From: Mucilaginibacter phyllosphaerae
GTDB taxonomy: Bacteria > Bacteroidota > Bacteroidia > Sphingobacteriales > Sphingobacteriaceae
Assembly (NCBI RefSeq): GCF_004378255.1
Contig: NZ_SNQG01000003.1
Location: 434,001 to 498,000, forward strand
Direction of reading: 5' to 3'
Length of the DNA stretch: 64,000 nucleotides
Below the pieces are notes generated by a model, which worked only from the letters and a program-made list of their open reading frames with translations, was not told where the DNA came from and ran no database searches. Position numbers and translations under genes: made by a program. Below are positions 54,228-63,080 of this stretch, one piece after another (the stretch's first letter is position 1; each line of letters starts with the position of its first letter).

Positions 54228-55241
54228 ATGAGTTCATACAGCCATAGAAGCACGATCCACGTTAGAATAAAAAATTTTGTAGCTTGGATAGCACCACCGA
54301 GAGAAAGCCGAGAGGCAATTAAGGAAAAATCAGATGAAGTTAGAACAAACATTAAAGCGAAAGCTGAGGCGGACGGCTTGACAGTTGTTGATATGCCGCA
54401 TTCTGGATCATTTGCTACCCGTACTGGTCTACGCCGGCATATGTATGGAAACACCACTACTGAGGGTCAGGATATTGATCTGCCTTTTGTTGTTAAAAAA
54501 GATAAGGAAACCGATTTTGAACCACTGATCCGTAGGTTTAAAAAATACGCCGAAGAATGTTATCCAGATCATGAGATAGAAGAAACTAAAAGTTCTGTCA
54601 ATATTGTGTTTGATAAAGAAAAGCTAACATTTGACCTCGTACCTATGTTTGAAGGTAGCAAAGCTGGCGAACAGGTACTTATTCGCAATACGGGAGAAGA
54701 GATCAGAACCGGTATCGAGAAACATCGGGAATTTATCAGAACCAGAACAGCAGAAACAAAAAGCAATGATGGCATTGTTACTTTTAATGATATGATTCGC
54801 CTACTAAAGTGGTGGCGCATTAATAAGGAACATGAAACCAACGAGAAATTAAGCATTCCGAGCTTCTTGATAAATCTTTTATCTGCCAAAGCCTATGAAA
54901 CCTGCGGAGATGACACAACCTATCCTCAAACCTTGGCAAATTGGTTCTCTTATTTGGCGCATATTGTTAAGCAAAAGGAAACGATTTGGTTTAAAGACTA
55001 CTATAAAAGCGTTACTCCAGATACTTCAAAAACATGGACGGTTCTTGATCCCGTGATGGCTGACAACAATGTTGTCAAAAATTGGTCCTGGTATGAAGTT
55101 GATGATCTCGCTGAGTGGTTACAGGAAGCGGCTGAGATTATGAACAGAGCTATAGTGGCTGATCTTGATGGCCGAGATGGGGACAGCCTTGCACAACTAC
55201 AGTTATTATTTGGTAAAATATTTTCATCACACTGCGATTAA
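54228..55241 (+). CDS. CBASS CD-NTase (cGAS/DncV-like nucleotidyltransferase)
   Basis: A 337-aa enzyme with the nucleotidyltransferase core: helix-capping HSGSF (G60-S61) and three catalytic acids D82 and D84 (GQDIDLPF) and D136 (TFDLVPM). It should make a cyclic oligonucleotide alarm when activated by the HORMA protein encoded next. The association with HORMA and TRIP13 genes points to clade C or D enzymes, but the product cannot be read by eye. First gene of a four-gene operon; 14 bp before the HORMA gene. AT-richer than the tra genes. Confidence 0.9.
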   Translation: MSSYSHRSTIHVRIKNFVAWIAPPRESREAIKEKSDEVRTNIKAKAEADGLTVVDMPHSGSFATRTGLRRHMYGNTTTEGQDIDLPFVVKKDKETDFEPLIRRFKKYAEECYPDHEIEETKSSVNIVFDKEKLTFDLVPMFEGSKAGEQVLIRNTGEEIRTGIEKHREFIRTRTAETKSNDGIVTFNDMIRLLKWWRINKEHETNEKLSIPSFLINLLSAKAYETCGDDTTYPQTLANWFSYLAHIVKQKETIWFKDYYKSVTPDTSKTWTVLDPVMADNNVVKNWSWYEVDDLAEWLQEAAEIMNRAIVADLDGRDGDSLAQLQLLFGKIFSSHCD

Positions 55242-55255
55242 GAAAAATAAAAGAT

Positions 55256-55744
55256 ATGAGCGCATTTACATTTACAGGTACCGATTCCTACACAGAAACT
55301 GATGTTAAAGCGGTAATGCAAAATACTTATGAAGATATCATCGGGTTTGCAAATAAAGGTGTTATACCTTACGATAGAGCGAAAAGCTGGATTGAAGATC
55401 TAACCTATACTTTAAAAGCCAAAGTTTTAAAATCATTCGAAATCCAACTCTATAATACAGCGGGAACTCGTTTCCAATCCTATAAGTACACTGTGAGCGT
55501 TGGTGGTTATTTATCCAGCGGAAGTTCATCAGGAGGCATCAATTTTTGGTCTATACCTGCTGGCACAACAGCAGGCTTATTTGCTGATATCGATAATAGC
55601 CTTTCTAATGCGCCTGGCGTAAACGAGGAGTTGGCGCGTAGAGGCTGGGGAACAAATGGTTCGCCACTAACAGGTAATCAAACATCAGAAAGAGATTATA
55701 TCAGCAACAACTTAAGGTTATCAAGGTCGGTAATAACAAAATAA
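55256..55744 (+). CDS. cap7: Bacterial HORMA-domain protein (CBASS, Cap7-like)
   Basis: A 162-aa protein with the bacterial HORMA family 1 pattern: an N-terminal SYTETDVKAV helix start, DLTYTLKAKVLKSFEIQLYN in the core, a Gly/Ser-rich loop (about 83-93) and a C-terminal seatbelt region. It should bind peptide signals of infection in its closed form and activate the CD-NTase. Lies 3 bp upstream of the TRIP13 gene. Call rests on context plus family layout. Confidence 0.82.
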   Translation: MSAFTFTGTDSYTETDVKAVMQNTYEDIIGFANKGVIPYDRAKSWIEDLTYTLKAKVLKSFEIQLYNTAGTRFQSYKYTVSVGGYLSSGSSSGGINFWSIPAGTTAGLFADIDNSLSNAPGVNEELARRGWGTNGSPLTGNQTSERDYISNNLRLSRSVITK

Positions 55745-55747
55745 TAT

Positions 55748-56620
55748 ATGGACGTTCAATTACAGCAAAACAAACATCCTGACAAAGCTTCACAAAAAGC
55801 ATTTGACCAGTTGATCGCTATTGATAATCAAAAAGAAGCGTTGTTAAATTCTTTAGAGCTATTTTTCAATACTATGAAAGTAGAAAAGTGGCATAAAACA
55901 CATCATGCTAATAAACTTGCTTTCTTTTCAAATATACTGTCCGGTACGCCGCTGATAATTTTATCAGGCGATGTGGGGTGTGGTAAAACCGCACTGGCGC
56001 ATAGCATAGGCACACCTTTGAGTAACATCATACAAAAACGTGTTATCACTTATGAAACGCCGTCAAATATCCGTGGTGGAGGCCATGTTGGTGAAATAGG
56101 TAACCGTATTACAGATGCCTTTGCCCAAGTTAAAAAAAGTATTAAGGCTGGCGAAATGGGTATTCTTATCATTGATGAAGCTGATGATTTGGCAACTGAC
56201 AGGGATCAAAACCAAGCGCATCATGAAGATCGGGCAGGGCTAAATGTTTTGATTAAACAGATAGATCTTGTTTCGCGTGAGAAAATTGAGCTTGCGGTAA
56301 TCTTAATTACTAACCGCCTTAAAGTTTTAGACCCGGCGGTTATTAGAAGGGCTGTACAAGTAATTGAATTTGAAAGACCAAATGCAAAGGCACGCGAACT
56401 GGTGTTTAAAAGTATATTTGAGGGCACTATATTAAGTACTGGTGAACTAAATAAACTGATCGATGCCAGTGAAGGGAAAATTCTTTACAGCTTTTCAGAC
56501 CTAATACAAAAAGTAGGTAAACAGGCATTGTTTTTAGCGATTCAAACCAATGTTCCTTTCTCAATTGATTTGTATTTGGATGTACTGAAAACAGTTAAAC
56601 CATCCCCTTTAATTAAATAA
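55748..56620 (+). CDS. cap6: TRIP13-like AAA+ ATPase (CBASS, Cap6-like)
   Basis: A 290-aa AAA+ protein with Walker A GDVGCGKT (G74-T81), Walker B ILIIDEADD (D143/E144), sensor 1 ITNR (N189) and an arginine pair at 200-201. It remodels and inactivates HORMA, setting the off state of type III CBASS. Located between the HORMA gene (3 bp) and the effector (5 bp). Confidence 0.9.
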   Translation: MDVQLQQNKHPDKASQKAFDQLIAIDNQKEALLNSLELFFNTMKVEKWHKTHHANKLAFFSNILSGTPLIILSGDVGCGKTALAHSIGTPLSNIIQKRVITYETPSNIRGGGHVGEIGNRITDAFAQVKKSIKAGEMGILIIDEADDLATDRDQNQAHHEDRAGLNVLIKQIDLVSREKIELAVILITNRLKVLDPAVIRRAVQVIEFERPNAKARELVFKSIFEGTILSTGELNKLIDASEGKILYSFSDLIQKVGKQALFLAIQTNVPFSIDLYLDVLKTVKPSPLIK

Positions 56621-56625
56621 TAAAT

Positions 56626-58419
56626 ATGAAAGGAAGACTAACAATAGTTATTGCCCATTATGGATTAGATAGAAAAATCACTGAGGCAGAATGCTTAAAT
56701 GCATTAAGTAGTGATGAAGCCGAGCAATATAAATTCATCGATTTCGAGGCAGGTAACAACAAACTAAGTGAGTTGTATAATTTATCATTTGATAATCTCG
56801 CACTTTATCAACAAAGAAAATTTATTGAATTAGTAAAGCCTGTCCTAGATGATCATCCGACTGCCTTAATTGCATACTTTGGACTAACCCCCATCCCAAT
56901 TGCATTCCATTTTGGTTTTCTGGTAGGAAACACCCACCCATATGTAATTTATCAGTATCACCATAGGGCACATCAGTGGCAAAAAGAAAGTGCAAAGCCG
57001 AATGCTGATTATATCTTCTCGCTTTTGCCACTTAATCTGCCTACAGAAATTCAAAAAGGAAAAGGCGATGTGAGCATACGGGTAGCCACTTCTTTTAATA
57101 TTGATAAGCTGGCAACTTATGAGGTCGTGCCCAATCCATCAAACGAATTTGATATCGTATTACAATCACCAAATGTTGATTCTTTATATGATCAGACCTG
57201 TATCGAAACCGTAGTCACTGCATTTCAGGATGTTTTAGACAGCTATGCTAATAAACTAAGTGACCGGGACAAAATACAACTCTTTATAGCTTCTTCTGCT
57301 GGTTTACCATTTGCGTTAGGAACACGAATTAATACGAATATCTACCCGTTTATACAGACTTATCAGTTTAGTAGGGATGAAACCCCTAAGTACAAAGAGG
57401 CTTTATTAGTTACCAAAGAAGTTGATAGCAGAGTTATTCTATCAGAAGATGATCGAAAAGCGGCTCAAAGAATAAGAACCGCTTGGCAAAGTCAATTAGA
57501 CGATAATTTAAAACCATTCATAACACAAATTGCAGGAAAGAAATCAGAAAATTGGTTACAAATGATTTGCGCTACTGATGCCGAATATAAAAAAGTATCA
57601 AGACAATTAAAGCATCCCTGGTCAACCGTAACAGATATAGACAAAACCAGTTTGAAAAACGATAAAATTGATGTTGAGACTGTCGATGTTGAAGATGGAT
57701 TTGAATACATTGAAAAATCGAATACCTGGCTGCTTGATGACGGTTTTTTGTTCGGATTAGAAAAGAGGTTGAATAAATCTGCTGATACGGATATTATGCA
57801 GGCAAGCCGACTGTTCTTTTTCCACGAGGCCTTACATTATAGCAAGGATGGCCATCGGTTAACGAAAGAAGTCGCTAATGGTATAGGGCAATTCCCAAAA
57901 GTGATTGAAGAGGCAGATTACCAGGCGGATGTGTGGGGTTTATTAACAGAGTACAAATATTCCTCAATTTATGAAAACGCCAAACTAAAGAAGGGTTTAA
58001 AACAATTTTTCTGTAATGCTATTGAAACAGCTATTGAAACGATGTGGAGTTTTGTTGATACAGGCGCTGAGTTAACAATAATACAGGTACGGTCTATGAA
58101 CAGATTCTTAAACTGGTATTGGCAATGGGTACTGATCGAAAACATTGATGGGGAAGGATCTTTTGAGGAAATCTTAGCCATCTTGCTTGATAAGCCAGTA
58201 ATTGAACTGGCAGGAGCACCTATGGAGTTGCGCGGCTACAGAACGTTTTATAAATTAAATTCTAAACAAAATACTAAATGCCAATTAGCAGCCTTTGCAA
58301 AAAATAAAGTATATCGTTTCACACCAAATTTAATGGATGATATTTTAGACGGGTTTAAAATGTTAAACGGTGAAAAGATTAAAATTGGTTTAAAAAGCTT
58401 CCAAGTCACACTATCATAA
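56626..58419 (+). CDS. SAVED-domain effector with C-terminal HExxH metallopeptidase-like domain
   Basis: A 597-aa protein. Residues about 1-265 follow the SAVED (cyclic-oligonucleotide sensor) layout: LIAYFGLTPIPIAFHFGF, then VSIRVATSFNI, then IQLFIASSAGLPFALGTRIN and YPFIQTYQF. The C-terminal half (about 290-597) is not a nuclease. It carries HEALH (H400-H404), with EEADYQADVWGLL at about 428-440 supplying a third ligand (E429), like the ImmA/IrrE zinc site. The expected action is proteolysis on binding of the CBASS messenger. It is the last gene of the operon, ended by a terminator. Confidence 0.78.
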   Translation: MKGRLTIVIAHYGLDRKITEAECLNALSSDEAEQYKFIDFEAGNNKLSELYNLSFDNLALYQQRKFIELVKPVLDDHPTALIAYFGLTPIPIAFHFGFLVGNTHPYVIYQYHHRAHQWQKESAKPNADYIFSLLPLNLPTEIQKGKGDVSIRVATSFNIDKLATYEVVPNPSNEFDIVLQSPNVDSLYDQTCIETVVTAFQDVLDSYANKLSDRDKIQLFIASSAGLPFALGTRINTNIYPFIQTYQFSRDETPKYKEALLVTKEVDSRVILSEDDRKAAQRIRTAWQSQLDDNLKPFITQIAGKKSENWLQMICATDAEYKKVSRQLKHPWSTVTDIDKTSLKNDKIDVETVDVEDGFEYIEKSNTWLLDDGFLFGLEKRLNKSADTDIMQASRLFFFHEALHYSKDGHRLTKEVANGIGQFPKVIEEADYQADVWGLLTEYKYSSIYENAKLKKGLKQFFCNAIETAIETMWSFVDTGAELTIIQVRSMNRFLNWYWQWVLIENIDGEGSFEEILAILLDKPVIELAGAPMELRGYRTFYKLNSKQNTKCQLAAFAKNKVYRFTPNLMDDILDGFKMLNGEKIKIGLKSFQVTLS

Positions 58420-58425
58420 ATTATC

Positions 58426-58469
58426 AACCGCAAGCGATAACTATTGAAGTTGGCACTTGCGGTTTTATT
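58426..58469 (+). terminator. Rho-independent terminator of CBASS operon
   Basis: Perfect 9-bp arms AACCGCAAG (58426-58434) and CTTGCGGTT (58456-58464), followed by TTATTC. It sits just after the SAVED gene and before the convergent PRTRC operon. Confidence 0.8.
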
Positions 58470-58510
58470 CACCTGTGTTTAAGAAATCTAATACACCATT
58501 TTAGCCCAAC

Positions 58511-59317
58511 TCAACCTACTTTCAACGGTTGTGTCCTGAACTCTTTAAGGTTCAGGAAAAAGCCCCTGTTGAACAGCATCCCTTCACGAAACAACGACCA
58601 TAAAAGGGATGCGCCGATGTTGGCTAAGGTAGAATTGATAAATAAATCCTGTTTGGTCAGTGCTTCCGCTAAAGAACAGCTGGGCGTATCATCGTCTATT
58701 TCGGAGGCTTCCAATAACCCTCTAAATTCATCGGTTACCATCGGAAGTTTGGCAACGGTTCGGTATTGTTCAGATTCCGGCTGTTTAACCGCTTCAATAG
58801 TAGAAATTATCACCTGTCCTGTATCTTTACTATTCCCGCAATCCATCCAGTACAGCGGTTTATTGCGCTCATAACGGGAACCAGCAGCAAATCCTTTTAA
58901 TATCTCCGCAATATCCATACGTGCGGCTACTTTATCCACGCAAGAGATATAGAGGTTCGCTTTGCCATTGTTGGGAAAAGTACTTAGCCCTGTTTGAGTG
59001 AATAACTCCGTTACGGCTTTCCAGTTCGTACCGAAAAAGCGGTTAATGCGGTTGATGAGCGCAACGGATTTAAACATCCCCAGTTCGCTATCCGCAAATA
59101 ACTGCCTGCCCCGGTTGGCTTCGCTCACCCGGTCATTGTCATAAAGATAAACCTGTAAACCGGGATGCCCTAATGCGGTCAGGGCATGGTTCATTTTAGC
59201 TAAAGCCATGACCATGTTGCTGCCCGTACCCCCGGCACCGATAAGGTTGATGGAAATGGGGTTGGCCGGGTTGATGAGGTAATTGTCGGTGATATGAATG
59301 GCAGTTAATGTGTTCAT
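58511..59317 (-). CDS. PRTRC system ThiF family (E1-like) protein
   Basis: A 268-aa E1-like adenylating enzyme with the nucleotide-binding IGAGGTGSN (27-34), an Arg pair in NRGRQ (69-71) and a candidate catalytic Cys in DTPSCSLAEAL (C214). In PRTRC cassettes it should activate the C-terminus of the Ub-like protein C. It overlaps protein B's stop by 4 bp and is the last gene of the operon. Confidence 0.88.
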   Translation of the reverse strand: MNTLTAIHITDNYLINPANPISINLIGAGGTGSNMVMALAKMNHALTALGHPGLQVYLYDNDRVSEANRGRQLFADSELGMFKSVALINRINRFFGTNWKAVTELFTQTGLSTFPNNGKANLYISCVDKVAARMDIAEILKGFAAGSRYERNKPLYWMDCGNSKDTGQVIISTIEAVKQPESEQYRTVAKLPMVTDEFRGLLEASEIDDDTPSCSLAEALTKQDLFINSTLANIGASLLWSLFREGMLFNRGFFLNLKEFRTQPLKVG

Positions 59318-60030
59318 CGGATGAGGTGTTGGATTGTTTTCTTAGTGGTTATTAAGGTTTTAACCGGAAACTGCTTTTTAGTGCAGACAAGGCTTTGCCA
59401 TAGCTGTACCATATTCCCTTTTACCGGATTATGGCCTTGCATCATGTGGCTGAAATAGCTGTTAAAAAAGGCTTGTTCCCATTGCGCTGTAAATTCTTCC
59501 AGACTGCAATTTTTGCTGATAAATATGGCGACATTACCCATGCATACCCTGCCATCATGATAGGTATTAAAGAAAGGGGCGTGATAGAGTTCGGTATCTA
59601 AATCAATAGCTTTGTCATCGGTGAGCGCATAAATGGCAAGCCCGTCTTTGGTCGCTTTCCATATCAGGGCTGGTATGTTGGCGTAACCACTATCAATACC
59701 CAATCCCGTTTTAAAAAGCAGCTTCCTGTTCTGTTTGGGCGTATGCCAAATTGCATAGCCGTTTCTTTCGGTTTGCAGGTACAGCAGGTTCTTCGGCAGC
59801 AAACCCGCAGGTTTTAGAAAGGCGGTATGCTTGCTGTCTTTGGTATGTAAGGCTTTTGCCAAAGCAGTACCTTCAGTAACCGAAAGCGGATGCGCATTGA
59901 TCGGGCGACCCTGCGGGTCAATATCATAACTTTCTATATACATCTGTTTATCGCTGTTTTCCTGTTGATAGATCAGCAAGGCTTTTTGGGGATAGTAAAG
60001 CGAGCCAAAGGCATTGGTCAGGTTCTTCAT
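59314..60030 (-). CDS. PRTRC system protein B (E2-like)
   Basis: A 238-aa protein matching PRTRC protein B, assigned to a prokaryotic E2-like fold. The candidate catalytic Cys is C163 in YHDGRVCMGNV. It would accept the Ub-like protein from ThiF. Coupled by 4-bp overlaps on both sides. Confidence 0.85.
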   Translation of the reverse strand: MKNLTNAFGSLYYPQKALLIYQQENSDKQMYIESYDIDPQGRPINAHPLSVTEGTALAKALHTKDSKHTAFLKPAGLLPKNLLYLQTERNGYAIWHTPKQNRKLLFKTGLGIDSGYANIPALIWKATKDGLAIYALTDDKAIDLDTELYHAPFFNTYHDGRVCMGNVAIFISKNCSLEEFTAQWEQAFFNSYFSHMMQGHNPVKGNMVQLWQSLVCTKKQFPVKTLITTKKTIQHLIR

Positions 60031-61166
60031 GGCAAATCATTTAAAAGGATACATAAGTTATCAATGAGCGCAAAAAGACGGCGTTCAAAATCAAGGGTGT
60101 CATTATTTCCATCCAGTTGTTGGTCATAAATCTTTACCAATACGGGTTCTTGCGTATGGCACTTTTCGTTGAATTCACTATTGACCATTTCGGCCAGGCT
60201 ATCGTATAGGCTCCCGTCATTCTCTGCAATAAAGTGGACTATTTCGGATAAAAGGATGGTGCTGTCGCTTTCATCTTCATCATCGTACTCATCATCGTCT
60301 TCTTTGTTGCTTTCTTCCTTTTCAGGAAAGCTATTGCCGATGTGTTTGAATAAATGACCATCGGGAAAAGAAGCCCAAATGTCTAAAGCGCTTTTCGCCA
60401 GTTTAAGGCATTCTTCTGAAAAATCGTTATGCGTACGAAATTGCTGCACCCTTTCCTCAAAATGGTCAAGATGGTATTTATTGAATAGCTTGCGTTGCAT
60501 GATGTCGCCATAGTATTTCGCCGAATGCAGGGCTGACCTTTCAAAATTAATATCCCGTTCATCCATTTGGTCAAAGTCATTTTCTATCCAGTCTTCCAAT
60601 ATTTCGTAATGGTAAAACAGGTAGCTATCCTCATCCCTGTAATAAGGGACACCCGTCATATGATAGAGGTAAGCGCAAACCGATAACAATAGTTCAGCAC
60701 TCCGCTTATCTTTACCGCTTTTCAAAAAGCGGTAAAGGGGCAGCACAGGGACATAGTAAAGCGTGTGGCCGGTGGATACGTATTCTTTGGTCGCCAGTTT
60801 CACCTGATCGGTATCATCGCTGATAATAAATAGTTCCGTATGCCCTTTACCTTTACAAACCTGTTGCTCCGTATTCCAGTAAGCCAGTAAGATATTATAG
60901 GGATAAGGCTTATCGCTGACATCCATTACTTTGATATCATATTGCTTTTCAAGTATGGAAAGGGAGTTAAACACTCCCGTTTCCAAACCTTTTATTTCGG
61001 GCAGTTCCGCAGCGGGTTCATACAGCGGTAAAAAGCGATGGCTTAGAAAACCATCGGCAGTAAATCCGCAGGGGCTGACCGGGGTTTGTTCCGGCTGACC
61101 TCCCGCGCATCGGGCAACCTGTCCAAGTCTTTGCTGAATGCCTGTAGCTGCTGATAGAGTTTGCAT
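60027..61166 (-). CDS. PRTRC-associated hypothetical protein (probably 5'-truncated by a frameshift)
   Basis: A 379-aa frame. From about residue 28 the sequence looks coding (SPCGFTADGFLSHRFLPLYE). It is helical, with a very acidic stretch rich in Asp and Glu near residue 290. The first 27 residues look spurious. A coding-like frame beginning at ATG 61225, 3 bp after protein C, ends at 61043 and would join this one by a -1 shift near 61090. No family is recognised. Confidence 0.65.
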   Translation of the reverse strand: MQTLSAATGIQQRLGQVARCAGGQPEQTPVSPCGFTADGFLSHRFLPLYEPAAELPEIKGLETGVFNSLSILEKQYDIKVMDVSDKPYPYNILLAYWNTEQQVCKGKGHTELFIISDDTDQVKLATKEYVSTGHTLYYVPVLPLYRFLKSGKDKRSAELLLSVCAYLYHMTGVPYYRDEDSYLFYHYEILEDWIENDFDQMDERDINFERSALHSAKYYGDIMQRKLFNKYHLDHFEERVQQFRTHNDFSEECLKLAKSALDIWASFPDGHLFKHIGNSFPEKEESNKEDDDEYDDEDESDSTILLSEIVHFIAENDGSLYDSLAEMVNSEFNEKCHTQEPVLVKIYDQQLDGNNDTLDFERRLFALIDNLCILLNDLP

Positions 61167-61225
61167 TGTTTGGTAGTTTTAGGCAGGGTTACCCTGCCGT
61201 TCGTATTGCTAATCAAATCCTTCAT
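61043..61225 (-). pseudogene. N-terminal part of the PRTRC-associated protein in another frame
   Basis: A 60-aa frame starting MKDLISNTNGRVTLPKTTKQ, positioned with operon-like spacing 3 bp after the protein C gene, then stopping inside the next frame. It most likely encodes the true N-terminus of the 60027-61166 gene. Either a mutation, a sequencing error or less likely programmed shifting separates them. Confidence 0.5.
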
Positions 61226-61228
61226 AAA

Positions 61229-61447
61229 TTACCCTTTCGTACCAATGGTAGAAACGAAGCTGTATTGTATCTCATCCCTTTTGATTTCAGGGCCGTTTAT
61301 TTTAGCGGTGGTGAGGATGGGATAAGTCCCCGAGTAGAAGTTCAGCACCGCTTCCGGGCTAAAGTTGTTGTTCGGGTCGGTCAAACGGACTTCCTGTCCG
61401 TTCTCTTTGTGTAAAAACACTCTTGGTAATATGCTGGTCAATAACAT
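61229..61447 (-). CDS. PRTRC system protein C (ubiquitin-like)
   Basis: A 72-aa protein with the PRTRC protein C pattern (FLHKENGQEVRLTDPN, then FSPEAVLNFYSGTYP), regarded as a prokaryotic Ub-like fold. It ends STIGTKG, so the terminal residue is glycine, as needed for adenylation by an E1. It lies 12 bp downstream of protein E. Confidence 0.85.
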   Translation of the reverse strand: MLLTSILPRVFLHKENGQEVRLTDPNNNFSPEAVLNFYSGTYPILTTAKINGPEIKRDEIQYSFVSTIGTKG

Positions 61448-61459
61448 GGCGGTATGGTT

Positions 61460-62050
61460 TTATTCGGCGTTAAAATTGATAAGGGCTTTTTCGTAAAGTG
61501 CTATTTGCGTTTTCAGGTAGCCGGTCTTTTTTTTCAGTTCGCCTTCCTTGTGCGGGTAATCGGCTATGGACGGCAGGATGTGCAGGGCATCGCTGAACTT
61601 TAATTTTTTAATCAGTTCTGAGACCTCCTGCATGGCATCATCATAAGCTTTTTTCTTTTCCTCCTTGCTGATTTTGGTATCGGGCACGACAATGTCGCCG
61701 TTATCCTTATTAGCAGCAGCTTGTTTTCTTGCCTCTTCCCTGTTGTCCTGTTCCTGTTTAGATGCCAGTTTAGCAGCTTCCAATCCTTTGAGGTAGCTTT
61801 CCATATTGGTGTATAAACCTGCGGTTTGCTGTACGGGGACGGTTATCGTTTCAAAAAAGCCCTTATCAAGTTCTGATGCTGTACCATTCAGCAACATTGG
61901 CGGTATAGCTTTAGCGGCGTTATCCCCGCATTGCAATGCCGTGAACAAGGCTGATACGGTAAATGCTGTATTATCTTCAGTTTGAATGGTTATTTTCCAG
62001 TTGCCGGGAATGTTCAACCCTGCTATGATTTCAAAAAAGTTAGTCGTCAT
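61460..62050 (-). CDS. PRTRC system protein E
   Basis: A 196-aa protein. The N-terminus (FFEIIAGLNIPGNWKITIQ) is diagnostic for PRTRC protein E; a Lys/Glu-rich coiled-coil linker (about 90-130) and a helical C-terminal region follow. The function is unknown. Confidence 0.82.
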   Translation of the reverse strand: MTTNFFEIIAGLNIPGNWKITIQTEDNTAFTVSALFTALQCGDNAAKAIPPMLLNGTASELDKGFFETITVPVQQTAGLYTNMESYLKGLEAAKLASKQEQDNREEARKQAAANKDNGDIVVPDTKISKEEKKKAYDDAMQEVSELIKKLKFSDALHILPSIADYPHKEGELKKKTGYLKTQIALYEKALINFNAE

Positions 62051-62095
62051 GTTATTGATTTTAATGGATTATAAATTATGTTCAGGTGCCTGTTT

Positions 62096-62431
62096 TCAGG
62101 GCTTTATCATATAGAGGTAGTCGTTGTAGCGTTGCGTTATATCCTCCCCCCGCTCAAACTTGCCCTTGCCGAAGTCGTACCCTTCTTCAAAGAACGCAAC
62201 CCTCTTTTTCAGCAGGTTGATCTCGTACCTGTAAGTGGCGTTTATCCGCTGTTCGCCCATCGTGAAATGTTCCGTTAACAGCTTCAATTCGGCTGTCCCA
62301 TCTTCCAATGCCAATAAAGGGAGTATTAAATCTTCCACGATATAGCCCTGTTCCGGTGCGCTGCTGCTATCGGCAACACATTTGAGTTTCCTGCCGTTGC
62401 TTAGGGTGATGTGTATGTTAGAACGTGTCAT
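62096..62431 (-). CDS. Hypothetical protein of the PRTRC operon
   Basis: A 111-aa protein, beta-rich at the N-terminus (SNIHITLSNGRKLKCVAD) and charged at the C-terminus. No family is recognised. It sits 45 bp upstream of protein E on the same strand. A fully overlapping opposite-strand frame is rejected as antisense. Confidence 0.6.
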   Translation of the reverse strand: MTRSNIHITLSNGRKLKCVADSSSAPEQGYIVEDLILPLLALEDGTAELKLLTEHFTMGEQRINATYRYEINLLKKRVAFFEEGYDFGKGKFERGEDITQRYNDYLYMIKP

Positions 62432-62458
62432 ATTATTTTATTTGATGTGATTTTAGCC

Positions 62459-62950
62459 TTACCCGTTGTTTGCATCCTGCAATGCCTTAATCGCTTTTTT
62501 CCTTTCCAAAAGGATTTCTAATATTTCATCGTTGCTTTCGTAAGTATTGCCTTCAAAGCAATAGGTATCGCTCTCCTCGTCATACCCGCATAGTTGGTAG
62601 TCTTCAGGCTCTAAAAAAACATCCGTAAATACACCATCTTTATAGGTTGCTTCGCCATAGACCATATTTCCCGGTTCGGCGTAGCGGTGAATAAACCCGA
62701 TGCTGAAATGTTCGGCTATTCGCTTCATCACCTCAAAATTCGGCGACCACTTCGTTTCGTAATAAAGAATGCCGCCTTCCCATCGGGTATCGAAAAGGTA
62801 TCCGCTATCCCGTTCGTTCACAAAGAGGGGTAACTGCCCTTTGCCTTCTTTCTTTTCTTTTGCAGCTATCGCTGTAAAAAGCACCTCCAAATACTCAAAT
62901 TGGCTGTGTTCGCCAATAAATTCTACCGTGTTACTGCACCAGTTTGCCAT
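62459..62950 (-). CDS. DUF1281/Api92-like ferredoxin-fold protein
   Basis: A 163-aa protein whose ATG at 62950 begins MANWCSNTVEFIGE, the hallmark N-terminus of DUF1281/YubB/Api92-like element proteins. The WSPNFEVMKRIAEHF and CYCFEG-like blocks also fit. The longer upstream frame is rejected. The function is unknown; these proteins are common on plasmids and ICEs. Confidence 0.82.
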   Translation of the reverse strand: MANWCSNTVEFIGEHSQFEYLEVLFTAIAAKEKKEGKGQLPLFVNERDSGYLFDTRWEGGILYYETKWSPNFEVMKRIAEHFSIGFIHRYAEPGNMVYGEATYKDGVFTDVFLEPEDYQLCGYDEESDTYCFEGNTYESNDEILEILLERKKAIKALQDANNG

Positions 62951-63080
62951 GTCTTTTTTGTTGAGTGAATAAATCTGTTTCGCATCCTTCTTCGCCTTGC
63001 CTGTCCTGATTATTATTTTTAAAAGAAAAAGGGAAAAAAGAAAGCCGCACATGGTGACCGCAGCAAGACAAAAGGAAACG

